A DNA stretch of 8,203 bases from an uncultured Rickettsiales bacterium. GTDB taxonomy: Bacteria; Pseudomonadota; Alphaproteobacteria; UBA8366. The stretch lies in NCBI GenBank assembly GCA_913046825.1, contig CAJWTF010000155.1, positions 1 to 8,203 of the forward strand, in the 5' to 3' direction. The translations under genes and the position numbers were made by a program. The notes below the pieces were generated by a model. It was given only the letters and a program-made list of their open reading frames with translations, was not told where the DNA came from and searched no databases. This document shows positions 1-6,388 of this stretch, in pieces; positions within the stretch are counted from its first letter, which is position 1; each line of letters opens with the position of its first letter.

Positions 1-269
1 AGGTCGAAAGTTTTTACACGCAAAGATTCAACAAATGGCGGGTCAAAAATTCGCATTCCGACACCGGCGATTAAAATCACTATACAGACCAGAGTTGCAA
101 CCGGGATTTTCCAAAGCCGCCTGCCCGAATCTTTATCGCCGTCGTCATCTGAATCCAGTTCGGTTTTTTTTACGGGAGGTGCCTTTCGTTGCCAGGGGAG
201 CAAGGTTTGAACTCTCGCCCAAACGCCAGAAATATCTCGAGTGCCTTCCAGTGTGGCGGCGTTGGCCAT
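1..269 (-). CDS. CHASE2-domain membrane sensor protein, N-terminal part (runs off left edge)
   Basis: The frame is open from an ATG at 269-267 to the window edge and gives 89 residues. An excellent ribosome binding site, GGAGGAG, lies 8 nt before the ATG. Residues 1-52 form a polar cytoplasmic tail with an acidic patch (about 38-48). One hydrophobic segment follows (about 54-72, core VATLVCIVILIAGVG). The last residues, RIFDPPFVESLRVKTFD (73-89), match the typical opening of a CHASE2 domain, where a DP motif and an LR...FD motif directly follow the first membrane segment. CHASE2 is a periplasmic sensory domain. In alphaproteobacteria it is most often followed by three membrane helices and a class III adenylate/guanylate cyclase domain, but kinase outputs also occur. 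The output domain is outside the window, so the activity is not established. The gene is real with high confidence; the CHASE2 call rests on a short motif. Confidence 0.75.
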   Translation of the reverse strand, partial: MANAATLEGTRDISGVWARVQTLLPWQRKAPPVKKTELDSDDDGDKDSGRRLWKIPVATLVCIVILIAGVGMRIFDPPFVESLRVKTFD

Positions 270-277
270 GTAATGAA

Positions 278-284
278 CTCCTCC
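278..284 (-). promoter_or_regulatory. Strong ribosome binding site of the CHASE2 gene
   Basis: On the minus strand the sequence reads GGAGGAG, followed by 8 nt and the ATG at 269-267. It is near-perfectly complementary to the 16S 3' end and decides the start of the edge-truncated gene. Confidence 0.8.
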
Positions 285-340
285 GGCAACGTGATAGGTG
301 AGGTGTGACCGCAATTTAAATCTAGGCCCAAATTTTCGGT

Positions 341-565
341 CTAAAGCTTACTCTGCGTCAAGGATTCAAACTGGACGCGGGATGAATTTCGAGAAGTTAG
401 CGTGTCAGCGGCTGGCATGACGCTGTTTTCCAAGCGCTCCGCCTCGGCCTCCAATTCAAGTACCGTCTTTCCGGAGTTCTGTCGATCAGCAAACGATACG
501 GCTGCCCAAATGGCTGAAATCAAGCAAATTCCAACTAGTAACGCCCGAATATAGGAATGAGCCAT
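341..565 (-). CDS. Small hypothetical protein with N-terminal signal/anchor segment
   Basis: The 74-residue product is not a family I recognise. Residues 1-6 (MAHSYI) precede a basic residue and a hydrophobic stretch (about 8-26, RALLVGICLISAIWAAVSFA), which fits a signal peptide or single membrane anchor. The rest is polar, with a short Glu/Leu-rich segment (36-48) that could be helical, and it has no cysteine outside the hydrophobic stretch. A small periplasmic or inner-membrane-anchored protein is therefore likely. The ribosome binding site is poor, with no clear purine-rich motif just before the ATG. It lies 71 nt upstream of the CHASE2 gene on the same strand, so co-transcription is possible. 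It may be an accessory to that sensor, but this is inference from position only. A chance ORF cannot be excluded, although the signal-peptide-like N terminus argues for a real gene. Confidence 0.5.
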   Translation of the reverse strand: MAHSYIRALLVGICLISAIWAAVSFADRQNSGKTVLELEAEAERLENSVMPAADTLTSRNSSRVQFESLTQSKL

Positions 566-592
566 AGATCTGGTTTCGTTTGCTTGGATTGC

Positions 593-778
593 CTAACTCT
601 TTTGTCGTTGAGATTCCTTAGTGATGCCCATATTGAATAGAATTTAGGCCTTGCCATGCTCCGTGACGATTGCCTCAAGTTGGGCGATCAAGACGTCCCG
701 GTAATCTGCATGCGTTAATTTTCGGTTTGTTCGTAAGGTAAGCAGGTCGCCGTCGCTTTCCGGAAGAATTGTGATCAT
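593..778 (-). pseudogene. SpoIIAA-like (STAS-fold) protein gene, truncated by an in-frame stop
   Basis: From an ATG at 778-776 the minus strand encodes 44 residues up to a TAA at 646-644. The ribosome binding site is good (GAGAAGGG, 8 nt before the ATG). The residues MITILPESDGDLL, then RKLTHADYRDVLIAQLE and EHGKA, match the first third of the SpoIIAA-like family (small STAS-fold proteins of about 115-125 residues). In that family an 'ILPES.GN.L' strand is followed by 'GKLT..DY..VLIP.LE' and 'E.GK'. Past the stop the same frame continues ILFNMG, which resembles the next family strand (typically I/VLFDM or LLFEF). It then loses similarity and ends at a TAG at 595-593. About two thirds of the domain is absent, because the next gene starts at 565. 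The simplest reading is a decayed gene with a nonsense change and a 3' deletion. The 44-residue peptide may still be translated. The family call is from memory of the consensus. Confidence 0.6.
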
Positions 779-851
779 ATCGTTTTCCCTTCTCGTGCAG
801 TTATGGGGTCAGAGGCGGAGATTCATTGATGGAGATCAGTTACGAGGAGAC

Positions 852-880
852 TTGACGGATATTGTTGCAAGATGTAGAAC
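852..880 (+). promoter_or_regulatory. Candidate sigma70-type promoter of the imuA-imuB-dnaE2 operon
   Basis: A TTGACG -35 element at 852-857 is followed by a 17-nt spacer and a TAGAAC -10 element at 875-880 (4 of 6 match to TATAAT). Transcription would start near 886-889, about 40 nt upstream of the imuA ATG. The -10 element overlaps the first half of the GAAC-N7-GAAC operator, so a bound repressor would block RNA polymerase. The spacing, position and operator overlap support one another; no start site is measured. Confidence 0.6.
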
Positions 881-891
881 AAAACAAGAAC
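877..891 (+). promoter_or_regulatory. LexA (SOS) box, alphaproteobacterial direct-repeat type
   Basis: The sequence GAAC-AAAACAA-GAAC is an exact GAAC-N7-GAAC direct repeat (equivalently GTTC-N7-GTTC on the other strand), the LexA operator of alphaproteobacteria. It sits 36 nt upstream of the imuA start and overlaps the predicted -10 element. imuA-imuB-dnaE2 is a classic LexA-repressed operon in this class, so DNA-damage induction is expected. A third GAAC at 898-901 follows with 6-nt spacing. Confidence 0.85.
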
Positions 892-916
892 ATAAAAGAA
901 CACGTACAGCCAAGGT

Positions 917-921
917 AGGAG
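917..921 (+). promoter_or_regulatory. Ribosome binding site of imuA
   Basis: AGGAG lies 6 nt before the ATG at 928 and within a longer purine run beginning at 913. It supports this start over any internal one. Confidence 0.75.
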
Positions 922-927
922 TCACGA

Positions 928-1671
928 ATGCCCATCGCCGCACTTGCCCTGCCGGATCAAACCGGCACTCGCCCCGTCAATCGTGATCTGCTTGCCGATT
1001 TGCGCCGACAGGTCGCGGATTTGGAGCGCGCTGGACAGGTGAGGGAAGGTGCGGTGGCGCTAGGCGTACCGGAGATCGATCGCCATTTGCCCGATGGTGG
1101 TCTGGCGGGTGGAGCCGTGCATGAGGTGCTCGGCGGGGCCGTCACGGGGTTCGCTGCATCGATCGCGGCCCAGCTCGATGGACCGGTGCTTTGGTGCCTT
1201 GGTGCGTCCCGGCGTGAAGACCCCTACGGGCCTGGTTTGAAAGCGCTGGGGTTCAATCCGGAGCGCCTCATTTTGGCGCGTTGCCGTGGATTGAAGGAAA
1301 TGCTCTGGACGATGGAGGAGGGGCTCCGCTCGACGGCGCCGTCTCTTGTGATCGCGGAGCCGGAAGCGAATATCGGACTGATTGAGAGTCGGCGTCTGCA
1401 GTTGGCAGCGGAAGCGGGCGGTACATTGGGTCTCATCCTACGCGATGGTGGAGAAGCCGGACGATTGGCGCCCAGCGCCGTCGCCAGCCGATGGCAAGTC
1501 GACCCCGCATCGGGCGGCGGTTGGCATCTGACGTTGCGGCGCTGCCGCGGTGTGACGATATCCCGGGACGAATGGAAGGTAAGGTACAATGACGCGACGG
1601 GTCATCTCGCTCTGGCTGCCGAGGCTGGGGACCGACCGGGTGCGACGGCGGACCGGCTCTGTCCCGTCTAA
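928..1671 (+). CDS. imuA: ImuA, accessory protein of the SOS translesion mutasome
   Basis: The 247-residue product is a RecA/SulA-fold-related protein that works with ImuB and DnaE2 in damage-induced mutagenic DNA synthesis. The family signature runs through ALGVPEIDRHLPDGGLAGG (44-62) and AVHEV (63-67), then the strand GPVLWCLG (85-92) and the DPYGPGLKALGF segment (98-109). The C-terminal WHLTLRRCRG (199-208) and EWKVRYNDATGHLALAAE (215-232) are also typical. The usual Walker A GKT/S is absent at the expected loop (68-74), as is common for ImuA, so ATP use is doubtful. Length fits the alphaproteobacterial family. It is the first gene of the operon, just behind a promoter and LexA box. Its last 27 residues are encoded within the start of imuB in another frame (83-nt overlap). 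Because the family-like C-terminal motif extends into the overlap, the late stop seems genuine. Confidence 0.92.
   Translation: MPIAALALPDQTGTRPVNRDLLADLRRQVADLERAGQVREGAVALGVPEIDRHLPDGGLAGGAVHEVLGGAVTGFAASIAAQLDGPVLWCLGASRREDPYGPGLKALGFNPERLILARCRGLKEMLWTMEEGLRSTAPSLVIAEPEANIGLIESRRLQLAAEAGGTLGLILRDGGEAGRLAPSAVASRWQVDPASGGGWHLTLRRCRGVTISRDEWKVRYNDATGHLALAAEAGDRPGATADRLCPV
1574..1584 (+). promoter_or_regulatory. Ribosome binding site of imuB inside imuA
   Basis: The run GGAAGGTAAGG holds two AGG-type Shine-Dalgarno matches, 9 and 4 nt before the ATG at 1589. It lies within imuA coding sequence and supports an imuB start that overlaps imuA by 83 nt. Confidence 0.65.
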
Positions 1672-3121
1672 TCATCCCTTTGTTCTCACAGCGGACAGTC
1701 ATGGCCGGCGCCTACTGACGACGGTCGATGGAGCGGCGGCGGCAGCTGGCCTATCCACCGGCATCTCACTCGCCGATGCGCAGACGCTGGTGCCGGACGT
1801 TATCGTACAACCCGACGACCCAGCAAAAACGGCGACATTGCTTGGGCGCTTGGCGGATTGGTGTGGCCGTTACACGCCTTGGACGTCGGTCGATGGAGAG
1901 GATGGTATCTGGCTCGATACTGCCGGTTGCGCTCATCTCTTTGGTGGCGAAGAGGCGTTGCTCAAAGATTTGCTCACCCGTCTCTCGCATCTTGGTTTCA
2001 GTGCGCAAGCGGCCATGGCATCGACACCGGGAGCAGCCTGGGCGTTGAGCCGGTTCGCGGACGAGACGGTCATTGTCGAGGGGGATGAGATGCGGCGTTG
2101 GATCGCGTCACTGCCGGTCGCGGGCCTGCGCTTGACGCCCGAAGTGGCATCATCCTTGAGCCGGCTCGGCCTTCGCCGGATCGGCGATCTCTATTCACTA
2201 CCCCGCGCACCCTTTGCTGCCCGGTTCGGCGAGGAGACTGCGCGCCGCCTCGATCAGGCGTTGGGACACGTCTCGGAGCCTATCTCTCCCCGCCGCTATG
2301 TGGCGCCTTTCCGCAGTCGTCTTGCCTTCGCTGAGCCGATTGGACATGCGGATGACATTACCCGGGGGTTGGATCATTTATTGGAGGATTTGTGCGATCA
2401 ACTGAGCCGTGCCGCGCGGGGGGGCAGACGCCTTGAACTGACTCTTTTTCGGATCGATGGATCGGTGCAGGAAGTGGCGGTCGGCACGGCCCGTGCGACC
2501 CGCACAGCCCGGCATCTGGCCCGCCTCTTTCAAGAACGTCTGACGACGCTCGATCCTGGTTTCGGTGTTGAAACCATGACCCTCTCGGCACCGGCGACAG
2601 AGAAGCTGGAGGCTGATCAAACGATCCTGAAAGGAGAAGCGGGAGACGCCACCGAATCCATGGGGGCTTTGTTGGATAGGCTCGGCAACCGGCTCGGCTT
2701 CGGCCGGCTGCATTCTCTGCAACCGGCGGAAAGTCACCTGCCAGAGAGCGCGCAGCGTTTGATGCCGGTTTCATTAGAGAGGGAGGAGCCCGCCGTGTCG
2801 CGGTGGGAGGGTGAGGGCCCGTGCGTTGAAAGGCCCATTCGGCTGCTAAGCGATCCGGAACGCATGACGCCGATGACACCGGAGGAGGGAGACGGCGCTC
2901 CACCATCGGTCTTCCGTTGGCGGCGGCAACTCTATCAACTTCGCCGCATCGAAGGGCCGGAACGAATTGCCCCCGAATGGTGGCGTCAGGACCAGTCCTG
3001 GACCGGAGGTACGCGCGATTATTGGCGTATCGAGGATGCCGAAGGGCGGCGTCTTTGGCTCTATCGCGAAAGTGGCGGCGCTGAGGAAAGTCGCTGGTTC
3101 GTGCATGGCTTGTTTGCCTGA
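1589..3121 (+). CDS. imuB: ImuB, catalytically degenerate Y-family polymerase homologue
   Basis: The 510-residue product begins MTRRVISLWLPRLGTDRVRR, the typical ImuB N terminus. ImuB resembles DinB-type Y-family polymerases and is thought to be an adaptor linking DnaE2 and ImuA to the beta clamp, not a polymerase. The palm region shows this: the DxDxFF metal motif of active enzymes is replaced by SLWLPRL (7-13). The second motif (SIDE in DinB) reads SVDG (100-103), so the glutamate is missing. The diagnostic DTAGCAHLFGGE follows (110-121). A helix-hairpin-helix-like segment (SRLGLRRIGDLYSLP, 191-205) and a little-finger region (about 237-335, with RRLELTLFRIDG at 280-291) come next. The C-terminal tail (about 395-510) includes the ImuB-specific WWRQDQ (464-469) and RDYWRIED (476-483). 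A canonical clamp motif such as QLxLF is not obvious; QTILKG (344-349) is the nearest candidate. The stop overlaps the dnaE2 start by one base. Confidence 0.93.
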   Translation: MTRRVISLWLPRLGTDRVRRRTGSVPSNHPFVLTADSHGRRLLTTVDGAAAAAGLSTGISLADAQTLVPDVIVQPDDPAKTATLLGRLADWCGRYTPWTSVDGEDGIWLDTAGCAHLFGGEEALLKDLLTRLSHLGFSAQAAMASTPGAAWALSRFADETVIVEGDEMRRWIASLPVAGLRLTPEVASSLSRLGLRRIGDLYSLPRAPFAARFGEETARRLDQALGHVSEPISPRRYVAPFRSRLAFAEPIGHADDITRGLDHLLEDLCDQLSRAARGGRRLELTLFRIDGSVQEVAVGTARATRTARHLARLFQERLTTLDPGFGVETMTLSAPATEKLEADQTILKGEAGDATESMGALLDRLGNRLGFGRLHSLQPAESHLPESAQRLMPVSLEREEPAVSRWEGEGPCVERPIRLLSDPERMTPMTPEEGDGAPPSVFRWRRQLYQLRRIEGPERIAPEWWRQDQSWTGGTRDYWRIEDAEGRRLWLYRESGGAEESRWFVHGLFA

Positions 3122-6100
3122 TGTCGTCTTACGCCGAACTCGAGGTCACTACGAATTTCAGTTTTCTGCGCGGCGCGTCGCATCCGGAGGAAATGGCATT
3201 GCAGGCCGCAGCGTTCGGTTATACCGCAATCGGCATTACCGACCGTAACAGTTTAGCCGGTGTTGTGCGCGCTCATGTCACAGCCAAGGAAGCGGGCATT
3301 AAGCTTTGCGTTGGAGCGCGGCTCGATCTCGTCGATAGTGTCAGCTTGTTGGCTTATCCGACTGACCGTGCCGCCTATGGCCGTCTTTCTCGATTGATCA
3401 CCACCGGCCGTCGCCGCGCGCCGAAAGGCGAGTGCGAGATAGGACGCCAAGACGTGCTGGAATGGGGGGAGGGTATTATCTTTCTGGTGGTGCCACCGAC
3501 AGACCTCACCATTTCTGTGCTTGGGGCGCAAATCAGCGAACTGATCACCGCTTTCCCGGGGAATTGTTATATCGTGGCCAATCACCTGCTGTGCGGGGGT
3601 GATACGGCGCGGCTGGCTTGTCTGGCTGATCTCGCGTTGGCGCATGGCATACCGTTGGTCGCGGCGAACGATGCACATATGCATAGCGCCGCGCGCCGGC
3701 CTCTCGCCGATGTCGTCACCTGTATCCGCGAGAAATGCACCTTGGACGAGGCCGGACATCGTTTGGTAGCGAATGCGGAGCGTCACTTGAAGCCGTCGGA
3801 GCAAATGGCGCTGCTGTTTCGGGACTATCCTGATGCCATTGCCCGAACCGTGGAGATCGCCGAGCGATGCCGGTTTAGCCTTGATGAATTGCGCTATGAA
3901 TATCCCGATGAAGTGTCGCCGGACGGGACGCCGCCACAAGAAGCGCTCGAAGCGATGACTTGGGACGGGGCAAAGCAACGCTATCCGGGTGGTGTTCCGC
4001 GCGGTGTTCGCGAGCAAGTCGAGCATGAGCTGAAATTGGTCGGCGAGCTCTCCTACGCGCCGTATTTTTTGACGGTCCACGACGCGGTTCGCTTCGCGCG
4101 GGCGAACGATATTCTTTGTCAGGGGAGAGGGTCGGCGGCAAACTCCGCCGTTTGTTATTGCCTCGGCATCACCGCTGTCGACCCTTCAAAGGTCGATCTC
4201 CTGTTCGAACGTTTTGTCTCGGCGGAACGAAACGAGCCGCCGGATATCGACGTCGATTTCGAGCACGAGCGCCGCGAGGAAGTCATCCAATATATCTACG
4301 AGAAATATGGCCGTGAGCGGGCCGGGATGACGGCGACGGTGATCCACTACCGCACCCGCCGTGCCATCCGCGAGGTCGGTAAGGCGCTCGGCCTGTCCGA
4401 AGATACGGTCGCTACGTTGGCCTCACAGACTTGGGGGCGCTGGGGGGATGGGGTGGAGGATGAAAGGGCGCAGGAGCTCGGGTTCGATCTCTCCGACCGG
4501 CGGCTTCGTCTCGCACTTCGGTTGACCAAGGAACTGATCGGATTTCCCCGCCACCTCTCGCAGCATGTGGGCGGTTTCGTCATCACTCGGGGACGCCTCG
4601 ACGAGGTGGTACCAGTTGAGAACGCGGCGATGGAGGACCGCACCGTGATAGAGTGGGACAAGGACGATCTCGATGCGCTCGGTATTCTCAAAATCGACGT
4701 GCTGGCGCTTGGTATGTTGAGCTGTATTCATCGGGGCTTCGATCTGTTGCGCCGCCATCATGGCCGCAACTATGATCTGGCGACTGTCCCACCCGAAGAC
4801 AGCGCGGTCTACGACATGCTGTGCCGGGCGGACTCACTCGGCGTGTTCCAGGTCGAGAGCCGGGCCCAGATGTCTTTCCTACCACGCATGAAGCCACGCA
4901 ATTTCTACGATCTGGTGATTGAGGTGGCGATCGTCCGGCCGGGTCCGATCCAGGGCGATATGGTGCACCCATATCTCCGTCGCCGGAACGGGGAAGAGAA
5001 GGTGACCTATCCTTCGGAAGCGCTGCGGCAGGTGCTGGAGAAAACCCTCGGCGTGCCGCTGTTCCAGGAACAAGCAATGAAGATCGCCATTGTTGGTGCT
5101 GGGTTCGAGCCTTCAGAGGCTGATAAATTACGCCGTGCGATGGCGACTTTTCGCAAGACCGGCACCATTCATACCTTCCGCGAGAAGTTCATCGATGGGA
5201 TGGTGGAGAACGACTACGGGCGTGAATTCGCTGAGCGTTGCTTCCAGCAGATCGAAGGATTCGGCGAGTATGGGTTCCCGGAAAGCCATGCGGCGAGTTT
5301 CGCACTCCTGGTCTATGTATCCGCCTGGCTGAAATGCCGTTATCCGGCAGTTTTCGCGGCAGCCCTGTTGAATAGCCAGCCGATGGGTTTCTACGCGCCG
5401 GCACAGATCATCCGAGATGCCCGCGAACACGGCATCGAGGTGCGGCCCGTCGACGTCAATTATTCCGAATGGGACTGTACCCTGGAGACTGGTGGGGGTG
5501 CACCCGATGGGCCGGGTGGCGGCTACGCGCTGCGGCTCGGTTTTCGACAAGTGAAGGGGGTGGCCGAGGTAGACGCCGAATGGTTGGTTGCGGCGCGGGG
5601 CAACGGCTATCGCGATCCGCTCTCGATCTGGCGGCGGGCCAGCATCGCGGCCCCGACGTTGGAGAAACTGGCGCGAGCAGATGCCTTCGCCTCGATGGGG
5701 ATGCCGCGGCGAGATGCCTTGTGGGCGATCAAACCGTTGCGGCGTACCATGTCGCCCTTACCGCTCTTCGCGGCCGCGGGTGCGGCTGAGCTTGGAGAAG
5801 AACCGGACGTGCTGTTGCCGCGCATGACCGTCGGTGAAGAAGTGGTGGAGGATTACGCAAATCTACGTCTGACCCTGCGGTCGCATCCATTACGTTTGTT
5901 GCGTCATCGTTTGCGCCAGACGACGACGTCGGGCCGTCTGGTCGATACGAAGGACGGCGCGAAACTTTCGGTCGCGGGGCTCGTGCTGGTACGCCAACGA
6001 CCGGGAACGGCAAAGGGTGTGATCTTCGTGACGCTCGAGGACGAGACCGGTGTAGCCAATATCATTGTCTGGCCGAAAGTATTGGAGGAGCACCGCCGCG

Positions 6101-6381
6101 TCGTCCTGACGGCACGCTTGATGCGGGTGACAGGCACGTTGCAGCGGGAAGGGATCGTCACACACCTCATCGCGGATAAGATCGAAGATATGTCGTATTT
6201 GCTCGATAGCCTTGGAGGAGAGGAGGGGTTTCAACTCACCTTCGGTCCGGGCGACGGCGTCTCCAACCCCGGTCGGGAGGAGAACCCTCCACCGCTAAAG
6301 CGTTTTGCCGCTATCGCGTCACCGCGCCATCCGCGGGAACAAGCGAAGATAATTTTCCCCGGCAGCCGGGATTTTCATTAA
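3121..6381 (+). CDS. dnaE2: DnaE2 (ImuC), error-prone C-family DNA polymerase III alpha paralogue
   Basis: The 1086-residue product has the usual DnaE2 length and order: PHP domain (about 4-200), palm, thumb and fingers (about 300-760), helix-hairpin-helix region (about 800-870) and OB fold (about 935-1025). It ends in the characteristic SRDFH. The GQGRGSAANS-like motif is present (QGRGSAANS, 334-342). PDIDVDFEHERR (374-385) supplies two catalytic aspartates, and KIDVLALGM (524-532) gives the third (D526), so polymerase activity is expected. The PHP domain is degenerate: the usual HxxxH opening reads ELEVT (6-10), and the Glu of the GxE turn is Arg (67), though NDAHMH (193-198) remains. Metal-dependent proofreading by this domain is therefore unlikely. 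The enzyme extends DNA past lesions and makes damage-induced mutations with ImuA and ImuB. There is no clear ribosome binding site at the start. The TGATG junction with imuB suggests translational coupling. Confidence 0.97.
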   Translation: MSSYAELEVTTNFSFLRGASHPEEMALQAAAFGYTAIGITDRNSLAGVVRAHVTAKEAGIKLCVGARLDLVDSVSLLAYPTDRAAYGRLSRLITTGRRRAPKGECEIGRQDVLEWGEGIIFLVVPPTDLTISVLGAQISELITAFPGNCYIVANHLLCGGDTARLACLADLALAHGIPLVAANDAHMHSAARRPLADVVTCIREKCTLDEAGHRLVANAERHLKPSEQMALLFRDYPDAIARTVEIAERCRFSLDELRYEYPDEVSPDGTPPQEALEAMTWDGAKQRYPGGVPRGVREQVEHELKLVGELSYAPYFLTVHDAVRFARANDILCQGRGSAANSAVCYCLGITAVDPSKVDLLFERFVSAERNEPPDIDVDFEHERREEVIQYIYEKYGRERAGMTATVIHYRTRRAIREVGKALGLSEDTVATLASQTWGRWGDGVEDERAQELGFDLSDRRLRLALRLTKELIGFPRHLSQHVGGFVITRGRLDEVVPVENAAMEDRTVIEWDKDDLDALGILKIDVLALGMLSCIHRGFDLLRRHHGRNYDLATVPPEDSAVYDMLCRADSLGVFQVESRAQMSFLPRMKPRNFYDLVIEVAIVRPGPIQGDMVHPYLRRRNGEEKVTYPSEALRQVLEKTLGVPLFQEQAMKIAIVGAGFEPSEADKLRRAMATFRKTGTIHTFREKFIDGMVENDYGREFAERCFQQIEGFGEYGFPESHAASFALLVYVSAWLKCRYPAVFAAALLNSQPMGFYAPAQIIRDAREHGIEVRPVDVNYSEWDCTLETGGGAPDGPGGGYALRLGFRQVKGVAEVDAEWLVAARGNGYRDPLSIWRRASIAAPTLEKLARADAFASMGMPRRDALWAIKPLRRTMSPLPLFAAAGAAELGEEPDVLLPRMTVGEEVVEDYANLRLTLRSHPLRLLRHRLRQTTTSGRLVDTKDGAKLSVAGLVLVRQRPGTAKGVIFVTLEDETGVANIIVWPKVLEEHRRVVLTARLMRVTGTLQREGIVTHLIADKIEDMSYLLDSLGGEEGFQLTFGPGDGVSNPGREENPPPLKRFAAIASPRHPREQAKIIFPGSRDFH
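6358..6376 (+). terminator. Weak candidate hairpin terminator at the dnaE2 3' end
   Basis: CCCGG-CAG-CCGGG (6358-6370) can form a 5-bp all-GC stem with a 3-nt loop, followed by ATTTTC. On the opposite strand the same stem is followed by GAAAATT, which is a poor U-tract. It lies inside the last codons of dnaE2, in the narrow gap between convergent genes where a terminator would be useful. The stem is short and the T-run is only four, so this is tentative. Confidence 0.3.
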
Positions 6382-6388
6382 GCGAGAT

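Noticed and set aside
35..301. Plus-strand ORF of 88 codons
   Set aside because: It is antisense to the CHASE2 gene, which has a strong ribosome binding site and family-like sequence. The plus frame has no recognisable content.
771..986. Plus-strand ORF of 71 codons overlapping the imuA promoter and start
   Set aside because: It runs through the promoter, the LexA box and the imuA ribosome binding site, and its product is low-complexity and Arg/Thr-rich. It is most likely a chance frame.
2358..2906. Minus-strand ORF of 182 codons inside imuB
   Set aside because: It is a shadow of the imuB frame, with Pro/Arg/Ser-rich product and no start context.
3253..4080. Minus-strand ORF of 275 codons inside dnaE2
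   Set aside because: It is long, but it mirrors a well-conserved polymerase frame in GC-rich DNA, and its product is Arg/Gln-rich without domain features.
5128..5550. Minus-strand ORF of 140 codons inside dnaE2
   Set aside because: It is antisense to the conserved fingers region of DnaE2 and shows no motif or ribosome binding site.
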